From: Bog-950 sp046329535
GTDB taxonomy: Bacteria; Bacteroidota; Bacteroidia; Chitinophagales; LD1
Assembly (NCBI GenBank): GCA_046329535.1
Contig: JAXLUN010000010.1
Coordinates: 1 to 64,000 of the forward strand
Direction of reading: 5' to 3'
Length of the DNA: 64,000 nucleotides
Below, one piece after another: positions 48,474-57,175 of the stretch. How positions within the stretch are numbered: the stretch's first letter is position 1; every line of letters starts with the position of its first letter. The translations under genes were made by a program, and so were the position numbers. Below the pieces are notes generated by a model. It saw nothing but the letters and a program-made list of their open reading frames with translations, was not told where the DNA came from and made no database searches.

Positions 48474-51179
48474 TTATTCGAATGCTCTTTTCAAAATTGT
48501 TTCCTGTTCCTGTAAGTGCACTTTCTTAAATCCGGGAGCCGGTGAAGCAGAGTTTTTACGGGCAATACCTCTGATGGATAGTTTTTCATGAAGGCGGGCA
48601 TGAATAAAATACCAGGCGCCCATGTTTTCCGGTTCTTCCTGAACCCACCATACCTGCGCATTTGGATGTTTTTGTGTAAGTGACAGCATAGCATCCTGAG
48701 GAACTGGGTAAAGTTGCTCTACTCGGGCAATTACGATGTCTTTGATTTTATCGCGCTCCTTACGCTCCAGTAAATCGAAATATATTTTGCCGGTGCAGAA
48801 AATAATTTTCCGAACCTTTTTGCTTTCGGCCTCATCTACTATCAGTTCCTGAAATTCTCCTTTCAAAACATTCTCAATAGGTGATACACAGCGCGGATGA
48901 CGCAATAAACTCTTCGGACTCATGACTACCAATGGTTTGCGGAAATTCCAGTGCATCTGTCTGCGAAGTGCATGGAAGAAGTTGGCAGGGTCGGTAATGT
49001 TTACTACTACCATATTCATTTCGGCACACTGCTGTAAAAATCTTTCCAATCGGGCTGAGGAGTGTTCAGGGCCCTGACCTTCATAGCCATGCGGCAGCAG
49101 CATCACCATTCCGGAACTGCGCTGCCATTTGCTTTCACCGCTCGAGATAAACTGGTCAATGATAATTTGTGCTCCGTTGGTAAAGTCACCAAACTGAGCC
49201 TCCCAAAGCACCAGTGTTTCAGGGCTTGGTAAGGAGTAGCCGTACTCAAAGCCTAATACACCATACTCACTGAGGTGCGAATTGTAGATGAAAAATCTTC
49301 CTTGTTTTTTATCCAGATTGCACAACCGACAATATTCCTTATCTGTATTTTCATCGGTGATAACTGCATGGCGATGCGTAAAGGTTCCGCGTTTAACGTC
49401 CTCTCCGCTTAAGCGAATATCCTTACCCTCTAAAAGAATAGAACCGTAGGCCATTAGTTCGGCAGCGGCCCAGTCCAGTTTCTTTTCTTCTTTCATCAGC
49501 TTTTTCCGCTCGTCCATGTATTTCTGAACTTTTTTGAGCGGCACAAAGCCTTCGGGTATTTGAGTTAATCCGGTTATAAGTTGCTCTACAGTTTTTTTAG
49601 ATATTGATGTGTCGGGAGATTTTTGAAAGTCTTCGATAGTAGCCTTTCTTAATTTCTGCCAAGCCAACTCAGTAGGTTGAGGTTTGTATGGCAATGGATT
49701 CTGTTTAACTGAATCCAGACGGGCCTGTAGCTCATCCCAAAACTCCTTCTCCATTTTTTTAGCCAACTCAGCAGTAACAGAACCTTCCGCTTCCAGTTGT
49801 TTGATATATATATCGCGCGGGTTAACGTGCTTTTCAATCAATTTATAAAGTACCGGCTGTGTAAACTTAGGGTCATCACTTTCATTGTGCCCCCATCTGC
49901 GGTAACAGACCATGTCTATGAAGATATCTTTGTTGAATTTCTGACGGTATTCTGTAGCTATTTCAGCTGCTTGCACTACTGCCTCAATATCGTCTCCGTT
50001 TACGTGAATAACAGGAGCTTCTATCGTAGCAGCAATTGAAGTAGAGTAGTCTGAAGAGCGGGCTTCATCAAAGTCAGTTGTAAATCCTATTTGGTTATTA
50101 ATAACAAAGTGAATAGTTCCACCAGTGTAGTATCCATCCAGTTTAGCCATTTGCAAAACCTCATACACTATACCTTGACCCGCTACTGCGGCATCGCCAT
50201 GGATAAGCAAGGGCAGAATTTTATCGTAGTCAGATTTGTAGATGGCATCTGCCTTGGCTCTGGCAAAACCGGTCACTATCGGATTCACCGCCTCCAGATG
50301 TGAAGGGTTAGGCATTAATTTGAGGTAAACGTCCTTTTTAGATTCAGTGGGATATTGTGCCGCAAAGCCTAAGTGATACTTCACATCTCCATCACCCATG
50401 GTGATATCAGCTTCTACATTTCCTTCAAATTCATTAAATATTTCTTCGTAGGTCTTGCCCATGATATTCGCCAGCACATTCAGTCTTCCGCGGTGAGCCA
50501 TACCTATTACCACTTCTTCTACTCCGTTTTCGGCTGCGGTGTTGATGATAGCATCTAAAGCGGGAATGGTTGTTTCTCCGCCTTCGAGCGAAAATCTCTT
50601 TTCACCGATGTATTTTGTACCTAAAAACTTTTCAAATAAAACAGCCTTATTCAGTTTGCGTAGGGTTCTTTCTTTCTTGCTTACAGAGAAAGGTAACGCG
50701 GGTGTAACCGGTTCAATTTTATCACGAAAAAAATCTACTTCTTCTTTTAACCGTAGGTAGCCTATTTCGAAACCTAAGGTGCCGCAATAAAGTTTTTTAA
50801 GCTTCTGAATAATCTCCTCCAGCGTAGCATCGGTCAATCCAATTTCGGCACCCACTGAAAACTTACGGACTAAATCTTTATCCGATAAACCGAAAAAGGC
50901 CAGATCCAGATTGGCTTTGCGGTCTTTTCGGGGTTTAAGTGGGTTGGTATTGGCTATCAGATGGCCTTTATGGCGATAGGCAGTTATTAATTTGTAAACT
51001 TTCAGTTCATCGGTTGAAAACGAAGATGACGTACCGTTATAGTTTAAGGTAGCGAAGTCAAATCCTTCAAAAAATTTTTTAAAGTCGGGGTCTACCGATG
51101 CAGGATTTCGCTTGAAATCGGTATATAAATTTTCGAGATACTCGGGGGTTGCATTCGAGAGAAAAGTATAATTATCCAT
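48474..51179 (-). CDS. odhA: 2-oxoglutarate dehydrogenase E1 (thiamine-dependent)
   Basis: 901 residues. The N-terminal E2-binding helix begins SNATPEYLENLYTDFKRNP. The E1 core has FSLEGGETTIPALDAIINTA, GMAHRGRLNVLANIMGK, HLGFAAQYPTESK-like residues, the thiamine diphosphate motif HGDAAVAGQGIVYEVLQMA and the closing FTTDFDEARSSDYSTSIAA. The C-terminal transketolase-like half includes HRHAVITDENTDKEYC and LLPHGYEGQGPEHSSARLER. It decarboxylates 2-oxoglutarate and succinylates the lipoyl arm of OdhB. It is first gene of the operon and diverges from rpsT. Confidence 0.97.
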   Translation of the reverse strand: MDNYTFLSNATPEYLENLYTDFKRNPASVDPDFKKFFEGFDFATLNYNGTSSSFSTDELKVYKLITAYRHKGHLIANTNPLKPRKDRKANLDLAFFGLSDKDLVRKFSVGAEIGLTDATLEEIIQKLKKLYCGTLGFEIGYLRLKEEVDFFRDKIEPVTPALPFSVSKKERTLRKLNKAVLFEKFLGTKYIGEKRFSLEGGETTIPALDAIINTAAENGVEEVVIGMAHRGRLNVLANIMGKTYEEIFNEFEGNVEADITMGDGDVKYHLGFAAQYPTESKKDVYLKLMPNPSHLEAVNPIVTGFARAKADAIYKSDYDKILPLLIHGDAAVAGQGIVYEVLQMAKLDGYYTGGTIHFVINNQIGFTTDFDEARSSDYSTSIAATIEAPVIHVNGDDIEAVVQAAEIATEYRQKFNKDIFIDMVCYRRWGHNESDDPKFTQPVLYKLIEKHVNPRDIYIKQLEAEGSVTAELAKKMEKEFWDELQARLDSVKQNPLPYKPQPTELAWQKLRKATIEDFQKSPDTSISKKTVEQLITGLTQIPEGFVPLKKVQKYMDERKKLMKEEKKLDWAAAELMAYGSILLEGKDIRLSGEDVKRGTFTHRHAVITDENTDKEYCRLCNLDKKQGRFFIYNSHLSEYGVLGFEYGYSLPSPETLVLWEAQFGDFTNGAQIIIDQFISSGESKWQRSSGMVMLLPHGYEGQGPEHSSARLERFLQQCAEMNMVVVNITDPANFFHALRRQMHWNFRKPLVVMSPKSLLRHPRCVSPIENVLKGEFQELIVDEAESKKVRKIIFCTGKIYFDLLERKERDKIKDIVIARVEQLYPVPQDAMLSLTQKHPNAQVWWVQEEPENMGAWYFIHARLHEKLSIRGIARKNSASPAPGFKKVHLQEQETILKRAFE

Positions 51180-51247
51180 TAGGCTATATCATGCTGAGTT
51201 AAAAGCGGGGGCGAAACTACATCAAAAACAGAAATTACAGAAAGATG

Positions 51248-51278
51248 TTTGGTTTTTTAAGTGAGAATCTTATTTTTG
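51248..51278 (+). promoter_or_regulatory. rpsT promoter
   Basis: TTTG (51248-51251), a 19-nt spacer and TATTTTTG (51271-51278): exact consensus with the same spacing as the rplM promoter, 26 bases before the ATG. Confidence 0.78.
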
Positions 51279-51304
51279 GCGTCCGTTTTAAAAAATAACT
51301 GAGA

Positions 51305-51589
51305 ATGGCAAACCACAAATCATCCGAAAAGCGTATCCGTCAAACAGCTAAAAGAAGACTTTCTAACAGATATTACGCTAAGACAACCCGTAACGCTATT
51401 CGCGAATTACGTGCTGAAAAGAAAACTGCTGAAGCCAAAAAAGCACTCCCTTCGGTACTTTCATTAATAGACAGATTGGCGAAGAGAGGCTATATTCATA
51501 AAAACAAAGCGGCTAACCTTAAATCGGGTTTAGCAAAGAGAGTGAATAAGGCTGTTGAAGCTGCACCTACCAAGAAGAAAGCAAAATAA
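51305..51589 (+). CDS. rpsT: 30S ribosomal protein S20
   Basis: 94 residues, strongly basic. MANHKSSEKRIRQTAKRRLSN is the S20 N-terminus, and SLIDRLAKRGYIHKNKAANLKSGLAKRVN is the conserved C-terminal helix that packs on 16S rRNA. It is a single-gene unit with its own promoter and terminator. Confidence 0.96.
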   Translation: MANHKSSEKRIRQTAKRRLSNRYYAKTTRNAIRELRAEKKTAEAKKALPSVLSLIDRLAKRGYIHKNKAANLKSGLAKRVNKAVEAAPTKKKAK

Positions 51590-51609
51590 TTCATTTCTAT
51601 ATTTTTATC

Positions 51610-51648
51610 AAAAGAGGCATTTCGATTGGAGTGCCTCTTTTTGTTTTT
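51610..51648 (+). terminator. Terminator of rpsT
   Basis: A 10-bp stem (AAAAGAGGCA / TGCCTCTTTT) with a 12-nt loop, then T-rich sequence. Confidence 0.75.
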
Positions 51649-51692
51649 TGTCTGCCCGCGTATTTTTTATTTTTAGAAATCAATTTTCTGCG

Positions 51693-52394
51693 ATGAAAAA
51701 CTCCAAAGATTTTTTATCTATTAAAAGCTGGGCCGAAGAAGACCGTCCGAGAGAAAAATTATTGCTGAAGGGCAAGTCGGCTTTGAGTGATGCCGAACTA
51801 CTGACTATTTTATTGCGAACGGGTGTGGTAGGCAACTCTGCGCTGGATATTGCCAAGAAAATACTGAACCGCGTGAATGGTGACCTAAACGAATTGGGCA
51901 AGCTATCGGTAAACGACCTGAAGAAAATGGAAAAGGGCTTAGGCGATACCAAAGCCATCACCATTGTTGCAGCTTTGGAGCTTGGTAGAAGAAGACAATC
52001 GAGTGAGGTGAGGGAAAAACCGGTGGTGCGCAGCAGCCGCGATTCGTTTGCTTATATTTATCCGGAACTGGCCGATTTGCCGCACGAGGAGTTTTATGTT
52101 ATTTACCTCAACCGAGCCAACAAAATTATTGGCCACAAACAAATTGGGCAAGGCGGAGTGAGCGGCACGGTGGCCGACAAGCGCATTATTCTGAAACATG
52201 CTTTGGAGGTGCTGGCTTCGGGTATTATTGCTGTACACAATCATCCATCGGGTAATTTGAATCCGAGCCAGCAGGATATGGAGTTGACCAGAACTTTAAA
52301 GGAAGCCTGCCACCTGTTAGATATTTATCTGCTGGACCACTTGATAACTGGAGATAAGAAATACTACAGTTTTGCCGATGAAGGCACCTTATAA
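51693..52394 (+). CDS. radC: RadC/JAB-domain protein
   Basis: 233 residues from ATG 51693; the open frame begins earlier but crosses the rpsT terminator. SIKSWAEEDRPREKLLLKG and LSDAELLTILLRTG form the N-terminal helix-hairpin-helix part, and MEKGLGDTKAITIVAALELGRR is the second HhH. The C-terminal JAMM domain has HEEFYVIYLNRANKIIG and HNHPSGNLNPSQQDMELT with the metal His-His-Asp. The historical DNA-repair role of RadC is doubtful; the fold is a metalloisopeptidase or nuclease type. Its 3' end overlaps the convergent GNAT gene by 6 bases. Confidence 0.93.
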   Translation: MKNSKDFLSIKSWAEEDRPREKLLLKGKSALSDAELLTILLRTGVVGNSALDIAKKILNRVNGDLNELGKLSVNDLKKMEKGLGDTKAITIVAALELGRRRQSSEVREKPVVRSSRDSFAYIYPELADLPHEEFYVIYLNRANKIIGHKQIGQGGVSGTVADKRIILKHALEVLASGIIAVHNHPSGNLNPSQQDMELTRTLKEACHLLDIYLLDHLITGDKKYYSFADEGTL

Positions 52395-52883
52395 CGCATT
52401 GGGTTTGCGAATCATTACAAAGTCGTTCATGAAATAGCCACCGCCAATATCAAAATCTTCGGCTTTTTCAATGGTAAAACCTTCTTTGAAATAGAAATTA
52501 ACGGCCTTTATGTTTTGCCGGTTTACCTGCAGTATAATTGGCTTGGTGGCATCTATCTGCTGCAATAGGTAGTTAAAAAACTGTTGCCCTATTCCGCTTC
52601 GATGTTTTGAAACATCGAGATAAAATTTGTGCAGATAACAGTAATCGGGTTTCTGCTCAATAGATGCATAGCCTACGGGTATTTCATTGTGATAAGCCAA
52701 GAAAAACTTTTCGCCCTTTTCCATTCCCTGCCGGATAGCTTCTTCTGAGTATCTGGATTGCAGCATAAAGTCTATCTGCTGACGGGTGATGATGTCCGGA
52801 TAATGGGCATGCCATATTTTTTCAGCCAGTTGGAATATGAGCGGAATATCAGATGGGGAAGCAGCTTGAAAGAAGAGGTGCAT
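52389..52883 (-). CDS. GNAT-family N-acetyltransferase
   Basis: 164 residues with the acetyl-CoA motif A: YCYLHKFYLDVSKHRSGIGQ (Gln/Arg-x2-Gly-x-Gly) at about 81-100, then QQFFNYLLQQI. Motif B is LQVNRQNIKAVNFYFKEGF. The conserved Asn-Arg-x-Asn and Tyr-Phe-Lys-Glu-Gly-Phe are typical. Cytosolic; the acceptor (amine or protein) is unknown. It converges with radC and overlaps its end. Confidence 0.85.
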   Translation of the reverse strand: MHLFFQAASPSDIPLIFQLAEKIWHAHYPDIITRQQIDFMLQSRYSEEAIRQGMEKGEKFFLAYHNEIPVGYASIEQKPDYCYLHKFYLDVSKHRSGIGQQFFNYLLQQIDATKPIILQVNRQNIKAVNFYFKEGFTIEKAEDFDIGGGYFMNDFVMIRKPNAL

Positions 52884-52957
52884 AGCGTAAAACAGGTTAG
52901 ATAATTGATTCTAAATCAAATTTAATATTCGTCTTTCATCTTTCGGCTTATTCAACT

Positions 52958-52965
52958 TACATTCG
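52958..52965 (+). promoter_or_regulatory. Possible -7 box of recN
   Basis: TACATTCG fits TAnnTTYG and ends 4 bases before the recN ATG, implying a leaderless or near-leaderless message. No TTTG is found at the usual distance, so support is weak. Confidence 0.28.
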
Positions 52966-52969
52966 CCAC

Positions 52970-54631
52970 ATGCTTCACCGTTTAGCTATTCGCAATTACG
53001 CCATTATCGATAAACTGGAAATTGAATTCTGCGACCGCATGAATATTATTACCGGTGAAACCGGTGCAGGTAAGTCTATTCTGCTGGGAGCACTCTCCCT
53101 CATTCTGGGCGACCGGGCCGATACCAAAGTGCTGTATAATCAGGAAGAAAAGTGTGTGGTGGAAGCCGACTTTGAAATTGAAAATAAAGACCTGAAAACT
53201 TTCTTTGCCCGTAACGAACTGGACTTTGACACGCATACCATTATCCGCAGAGAGATTAACCAGAGCGGCAAGTCGAGAGCCTTTATTAATGATACTCCGG
53301 TTACGCTGAACGTGCTGAAAGAACTGGGCGAAAAGCTGGTGAATCTGCACAGTCAGCACGAAACGCTGGAACTGACGCGGGCGGGTTTTCAATTAGAAGT
53401 CATCGATGTATTGGCGGGTAATCGGCCCCTGCTGGCCGAATTCAAAACTATCTTCTCGGCCTATAAAAAAGATTTTAAACGGCTGGAAGAAATGGTGGTG
53501 CAGCAGCGTCAGGTTGCTTCGGAGCTGGACTATTTGCAGTTTCAGTTTACCGAACTGGCTGAGGCTGATTTATTGACTGATGAGCAGCTGGCTTTGGAAG
53601 CAGAACAGAATACACTGAGTAATGTAGAAGAAATAAAACGTGCCCTGCAAGCATCAGTACTGCTGCTCACCGAAGATGAAGTTTCGGTGCTGGACCGTTT
53701 GACTGAGGCGCAGAACCAGCTGAAGGGGGTGAAGACTCTTAACCAGGATATACTGACCCTTTCTGAACGTTTGCACAGCACTTATCTGGAACTGAAGGAT
53801 ATGGCCCAAGAACTGGAAAAAATTCAGGAGCATGCCGCGCTGGACCCGGAGCGGCTGGAGGAGGTAAACCTGCGCCTGACCGTTATTTACCGGTTGCAGA
53901 AAAAACACAACGTAACCACTGTAGCCGAACTGCTGCACATTCAGCAGACTTTGCAGGATAAAATTGCCCTGGTAGATAAGGGCACCGAAAACATAAAAGC
54001 CCTGCAGGCACAAATAGAAAAGCAGTTTAAACAACTGTTACAAATGGCTGACCACCTGCATGCCGCCCGCGAAAAGGTGTTGCGCGAGTTTCAGAACAAC
54101 ATGGTGGTGTTGCTTACCAAGGTGGGTATGCCCAATGCTTCATTTAAGGTTGATATGCAGAAACAGCAACCGCATTTGCTGCACGAAAACGGGCTTAGCG
54201 AAATACGCTTTTTGTTTTCGGCTAATAAGGGTTTTGCGCTGCATGATTTGAAAGATGTGGCCAGTGGAGGGGAGCTCTCGCGCGTAATGCTTTGTATCAA
54301 ATCACTGATTGCCGATGCGGGGGCCATGCCTACGCTGATATTTGATGAGATAGATGCCGGTATATCGGGCGAAGTGGCGCTGAAGGTGGGCGAGATTATG
54401 AAGCAGCTATCGCGGCATCATCAACTGGTGGCTATTACGCACCTGCCGCAAATTGCCCGCACGGGTGACCGGCATTTGTATATTTATAAAGAAACCCGCG
54501 ACCAGCGCACCCATACTCGTATACGCACTCTAACGGGCGAGGAGCGGGTGCTGGAAATTGCCAAAATGCTGAGTGGTGATAAAGTGAGCCATGCCTCGCT
54601 GGCTAATGCCCGGGAGTTGATTAGTTCGTAA
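52970..54631 (+). CDS. recN: DNA repair protein RecN (SMC-like ATPase)
   Basis: 553 residues. The N-terminal ATPase half has LAIRNYAIIDKLEIEF and the Walker A motif GETGAGKS (28-35), followed by LGDRAD and NLHSQHETLEL. The central part is a long antiparallel coiled coil (about 155-380). The C-terminal half has DVASGGELSRVMLCIKS (signature) and LIFDEIDAGISGEVA (Walker B), then LVAITHLPQIA. RecN tethers and aligns broken DNA ends during recombinational repair. From memory it usually follows the DUF4835 gene in Bacteroidota; here that block is about 40 kb away, so the cluster is split. Confidence 0.96.
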   Translation: MLHRLAIRNYAIIDKLEIEFCDRMNIITGETGAGKSILLGALSLILGDRADTKVLYNQEEKCVVEADFEIENKDLKTFFARNELDFDTHTIIRREINQSGKSRAFINDTPVTLNVLKELGEKLVNLHSQHETLELTRAGFQLEVIDVLAGNRPLLAEFKTIFSAYKKDFKRLEEMVVQQRQVASELDYLQFQFTELAEADLLTDEQLALEAEQNTLSNVEEIKRALQASVLLLTEDEVSVLDRLTEAQNQLKGVKTLNQDILTLSERLHSTYLELKDMAQELEKIQEHAALDPERLEEVNLRLTVIYRLQKKHNVTTVAELLHIQQTLQDKIALVDKGTENIKALQAQIEKQFKQLLQMADHLHAAREKVLREFQNNMVVLLTKVGMPNASFKVDMQKQQPHLLHENGLSEIRFLFSANKGFALHDLKDVASGGELSRVMLCIKSLIADAGAMPTLIFDEIDAGISGEVALKVGEIMKQLSRHHQLVAITHLPQIARTGDRHLYIYKETRDQRTHTRIRTLTGEERVLEIAKMLSGDKVSHASLANARELISS

Positions 54632-54733
54632 AATCTGTTTCCTATTAGGATTCAGAGGCGGTTATATTTTTAAATACAGTTTTATTTTATTTTCAATCGG
54701 CAAATTAAACACACTCAACCCCTTCCTTTAATT

Positions 54734-57046
54734 ATGGATACATTTTTCAGTTTCGGTACTACGGTTCCGATGATTGTTTTACTGCTAATAGGTCTCATTA
54801 TTCTATTCAATTCCTTTGTCAATGTAGATGGAGATGAAATGGCTACCTTGGAAAGACGCTGGGTAGGTAAAGAAATGGCTGATGGAAGAACGGTTGCCCT
54901 CCCCGGTGAAGTAGGTGTTCAAGCCAGAATTTTGGGACCGGGCTTACATTTTTTACTTCCGTTTATTTATAAAGCTACCAAACATAAATATCTGGTGGTA
55001 GGCGATAGTCAGGTGGGAATTGTGTATGCCATTACCGGAAAGTCAATTCCACAAGGTCAGTTTATGGCCACTTCGGTTGATTCTGATATGTTTCAGGACG
55101 GTGAAAAGTTTTTACTGAATGGTGGACAAAAGGGGCCTCAGGTTGGTGTTATTCCACCGGGTGAGCATCGCATTAACCCCCATTTGTTTAATGTGAAAGT
55201 AACCAATGCTGTTTTTGTGGGCGATGATGAGGTAGCCACAGTTGAATCTATTGATGGTAAGCCCATTGAAGCCGGACGGATATTTGCCAAGCCGGTAGCT
55301 TCCAACCACTTTCAGGATGGAGATGCTTTTCTGAATAATGGCGGTCAGAAAGGACCCCAGATTAGCGTACTGACACCTGGTATTTATCGTATTAACACAG
55401 ACTTGTTTACCGTAGATATTCAAAAAGCAACAGTAGTGCCGGGCGGACATATCTGTCTGGTTACGGCTATGGACGGCAAACAAATTCCCGATGGACGATT
55501 GCTGGCCGATAAAGTTGACCTGCACTCCAACTTTGAAAAGGGAGAAGTATTTATTGAAAATGGCGGTCAAAAAGGTCGTCAGATTCAGCACTTAATGCCA
55601 GGTACTTATCGTATTAATACCAAGCTTTTTTTAATCAGTAAACCTATTGAGTGGATTCAGATAGAATCGGATGAGGTGGGTATTGTTACCATACAGGAAG
55701 GACGACCTATTACCGATGCTACCAAAATTGCGGCTGATGAGGTGCCGCTGGATGTACATAAGAACTATCAGGATACCGATGCGTTCTTAAAGGCCGGAGG
55801 GCAGAAAGGTTTGCAGATTCCCGTTCTCCGGGCCGGAGCTTATGCTATCAACCCATGGTTTGCATCGGTAAAGAAACAAAAAATGGTAGAGGTAAAAATA
55901 GGCGAGTGTGCGGTGGTTACCAGTTTTGTGGGTGACGAAGGAATGGATACCTCAGACATGAATGTAAATGCCAAAATAGTTGACAACGGCAAAAAGGGTA
56001 TCTGGAAAGACCCGCTAGGCCCCGGCAAGCATGCCCTTAACCTGGAAATCTATAAGGTAGATATTGTGCCTACCACACAGATATTATTGAGCTGGGCAGA
56101 CGATGAATCAAGCGCCCATCGTTTTGATGCCAACCTTAAAACTATCACCCTGCGTACTTCCGATGCCTTTAATGTAAATATGGATGTGCGGGTCATTATT
56201 CATATAGCCATGGCCGATGCACCGAAGGTTGTCGCCAACCTGGGGTCGGTAGATAATATGATTTCGCAGGTATTGGAACCGGCCATTAGTTCACACTTCC
56301 GCAACTCGGCACAGGCCGTGCAGGCTTTGGATTTATATACCAAGAGAGCCGAGCTTCAGCAAAAAGCCAAAGAGCATATTCAAAACGTTTTAAAAATACA
56401 CCATATCGAATCAAAAGATACCATGATTGCCGATGTAGTGTTGCCTAAAGAGTTAACCAAAACTGTTACTGACCGCCAGATAGCCACTCAGGAAAGAGCT
56501 ACTTTCAAAACGCAGATGGAGGCGCAGGAAGAAAGAAAGAAACTGGAAAATGCCACTGCACAGGCCGATATGCAAAAGCAGGTAGTAGAGTCTGAACGGG
56601 GCGTTGAAATTTCTAAAAATCTGGCCGATGCTGCCATCCGCAAAGCCGATGGAGAGGCAGAGGCTACCAAACTGAAAGCTAATGCCGATGCGGAAAATCA
56701 AAAAGTGCTGGCAGCAGCGCAGGCTCAATCTATCAAACTAAAAGCCGGTGCCGATGCTGAAGCCATTCAGAAAACAGGGGAGGCCGAGGCCGGTATTATT
56801 TTGGAAAAAGGAAAGTCAACGGCTGAGGCTTATAAACTGCAGGTTGACGCTATGGGTAAAGACAATTTCGGACAGCTTAAAATAATTGAACAGGTAGCGC
56901 AAAACAAAATGAAACTGATACCCGAAACCCTCATTTCGGGCGGAGGTAACGGTGCCGGAAATCTGGAAAATATGATGGGCATTATGCTGCTCGAAAGACT
57001 GACCGGCAAAAAACTGGAAAAAACCGACAGCAAAGAACAGGCTTAA
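54734..57046 (+). CDS. Long SPFH/flotillin-like protein with six N-terminal beta-repeats
   Basis: 770 residues. One N-terminal membrane span (about 9-28) is followed by repeats of 73-78 residues. Four carry the motif GGQKGxQ at 130, 203, 277 and 355, each preceded by F-x-DG-x-x-F and followed by a PG-x-Y/H-RIN strand. A degenerate copy precedes them (PGEVGVQARILGPGLHFLLP, 57-76) and another follows (NGKKGIWKDPLGPGKHALNL, 418-437). An SPFH domain lies at about 445-580, then an Ala/Glu/Lys-rich coiled coil (about 580-720) with repeated ADGEAEATKLKA-like motifs, and a Gly-rich oligomerisation end. Beta-repeats, SPFH shoulder and helical cap occur in the same order as in the eukaryotic major vault protein. 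It probably forms membrane-attached rings or scaffolds. Confidence 0.88.
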   Translation: MDTFFSFGTTVPMIVLLLIGLIILFNSFVNVDGDEMATLERRWVGKEMADGRTVALPGEVGVQARILGPGLHFLLPFIYKATKHKYLVVGDSQVGIVYAITGKSIPQGQFMATSVDSDMFQDGEKFLLNGGQKGPQVGVIPPGEHRINPHLFNVKVTNAVFVGDDEVATVESIDGKPIEAGRIFAKPVASNHFQDGDAFLNNGGQKGPQISVLTPGIYRINTDLFTVDIQKATVVPGGHICLVTAMDGKQIPDGRLLADKVDLHSNFEKGEVFIENGGQKGRQIQHLMPGTYRINTKLFLISKPIEWIQIESDEVGIVTIQEGRPITDATKIAADEVPLDVHKNYQDTDAFLKAGGQKGLQIPVLRAGAYAINPWFASVKKQKMVEVKIGECAVVTSFVGDEGMDTSDMNVNAKIVDNGKKGIWKDPLGPGKHALNLEIYKVDIVPTTQILLSWADDESSAHRFDANLKTITLRTSDAFNVNMDVRVIIHIAMADAPKVVANLGSVDNMISQVLEPAISSHFRNSAQAVQALDLYTKRAELQQKAKEHIQNVLKIHHIESKDTMIADVVLPKELTKTVTDRQIATQERATFKTQMEAQEERKKLENATAQADMQKQVVESERGVEISKNLADAAIRKADGEAEATKLKANADAENQKVLAAAQAQSIKLKAGADAEAIQKTGEAEAGIILEKGKSTAEAYKLQVDAMGKDNFGQLKIIEQVAQNKMKLIPETLISGGGNGAGNLENMMGIMLLERLTGKKLEKTDSKEQA

Positions 57047-57070
57047 GCAGTCCTTTCTAAAAATACCCTC

Positions 57071-57098
57071 AAGCCTCGAAGCAATTCGGGGCTTTTTT
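57071..57098 (+). terminator. Terminator of the SPFH gene
   Basis: A 10-bp stem (AAGCCTCGAA / TTCGGGGCTT, one G-T pair) with a 4-nt loop, followed by T4 beyond the stem. Confidence 0.8.
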
Positions 57099-57175
57099 GT
57101 TCAACACCCCTAAATGCGATTTAAACAGTTGCCCTTAACTTCTGTATTTTCCTTTTTCGTTAATACATGTATCGC

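Noticed and set aside
55112..55591. Long minus-strand frame inside the SPFH gene
   Set aside because: It is the mirror of the repeated coding units and has no start context.
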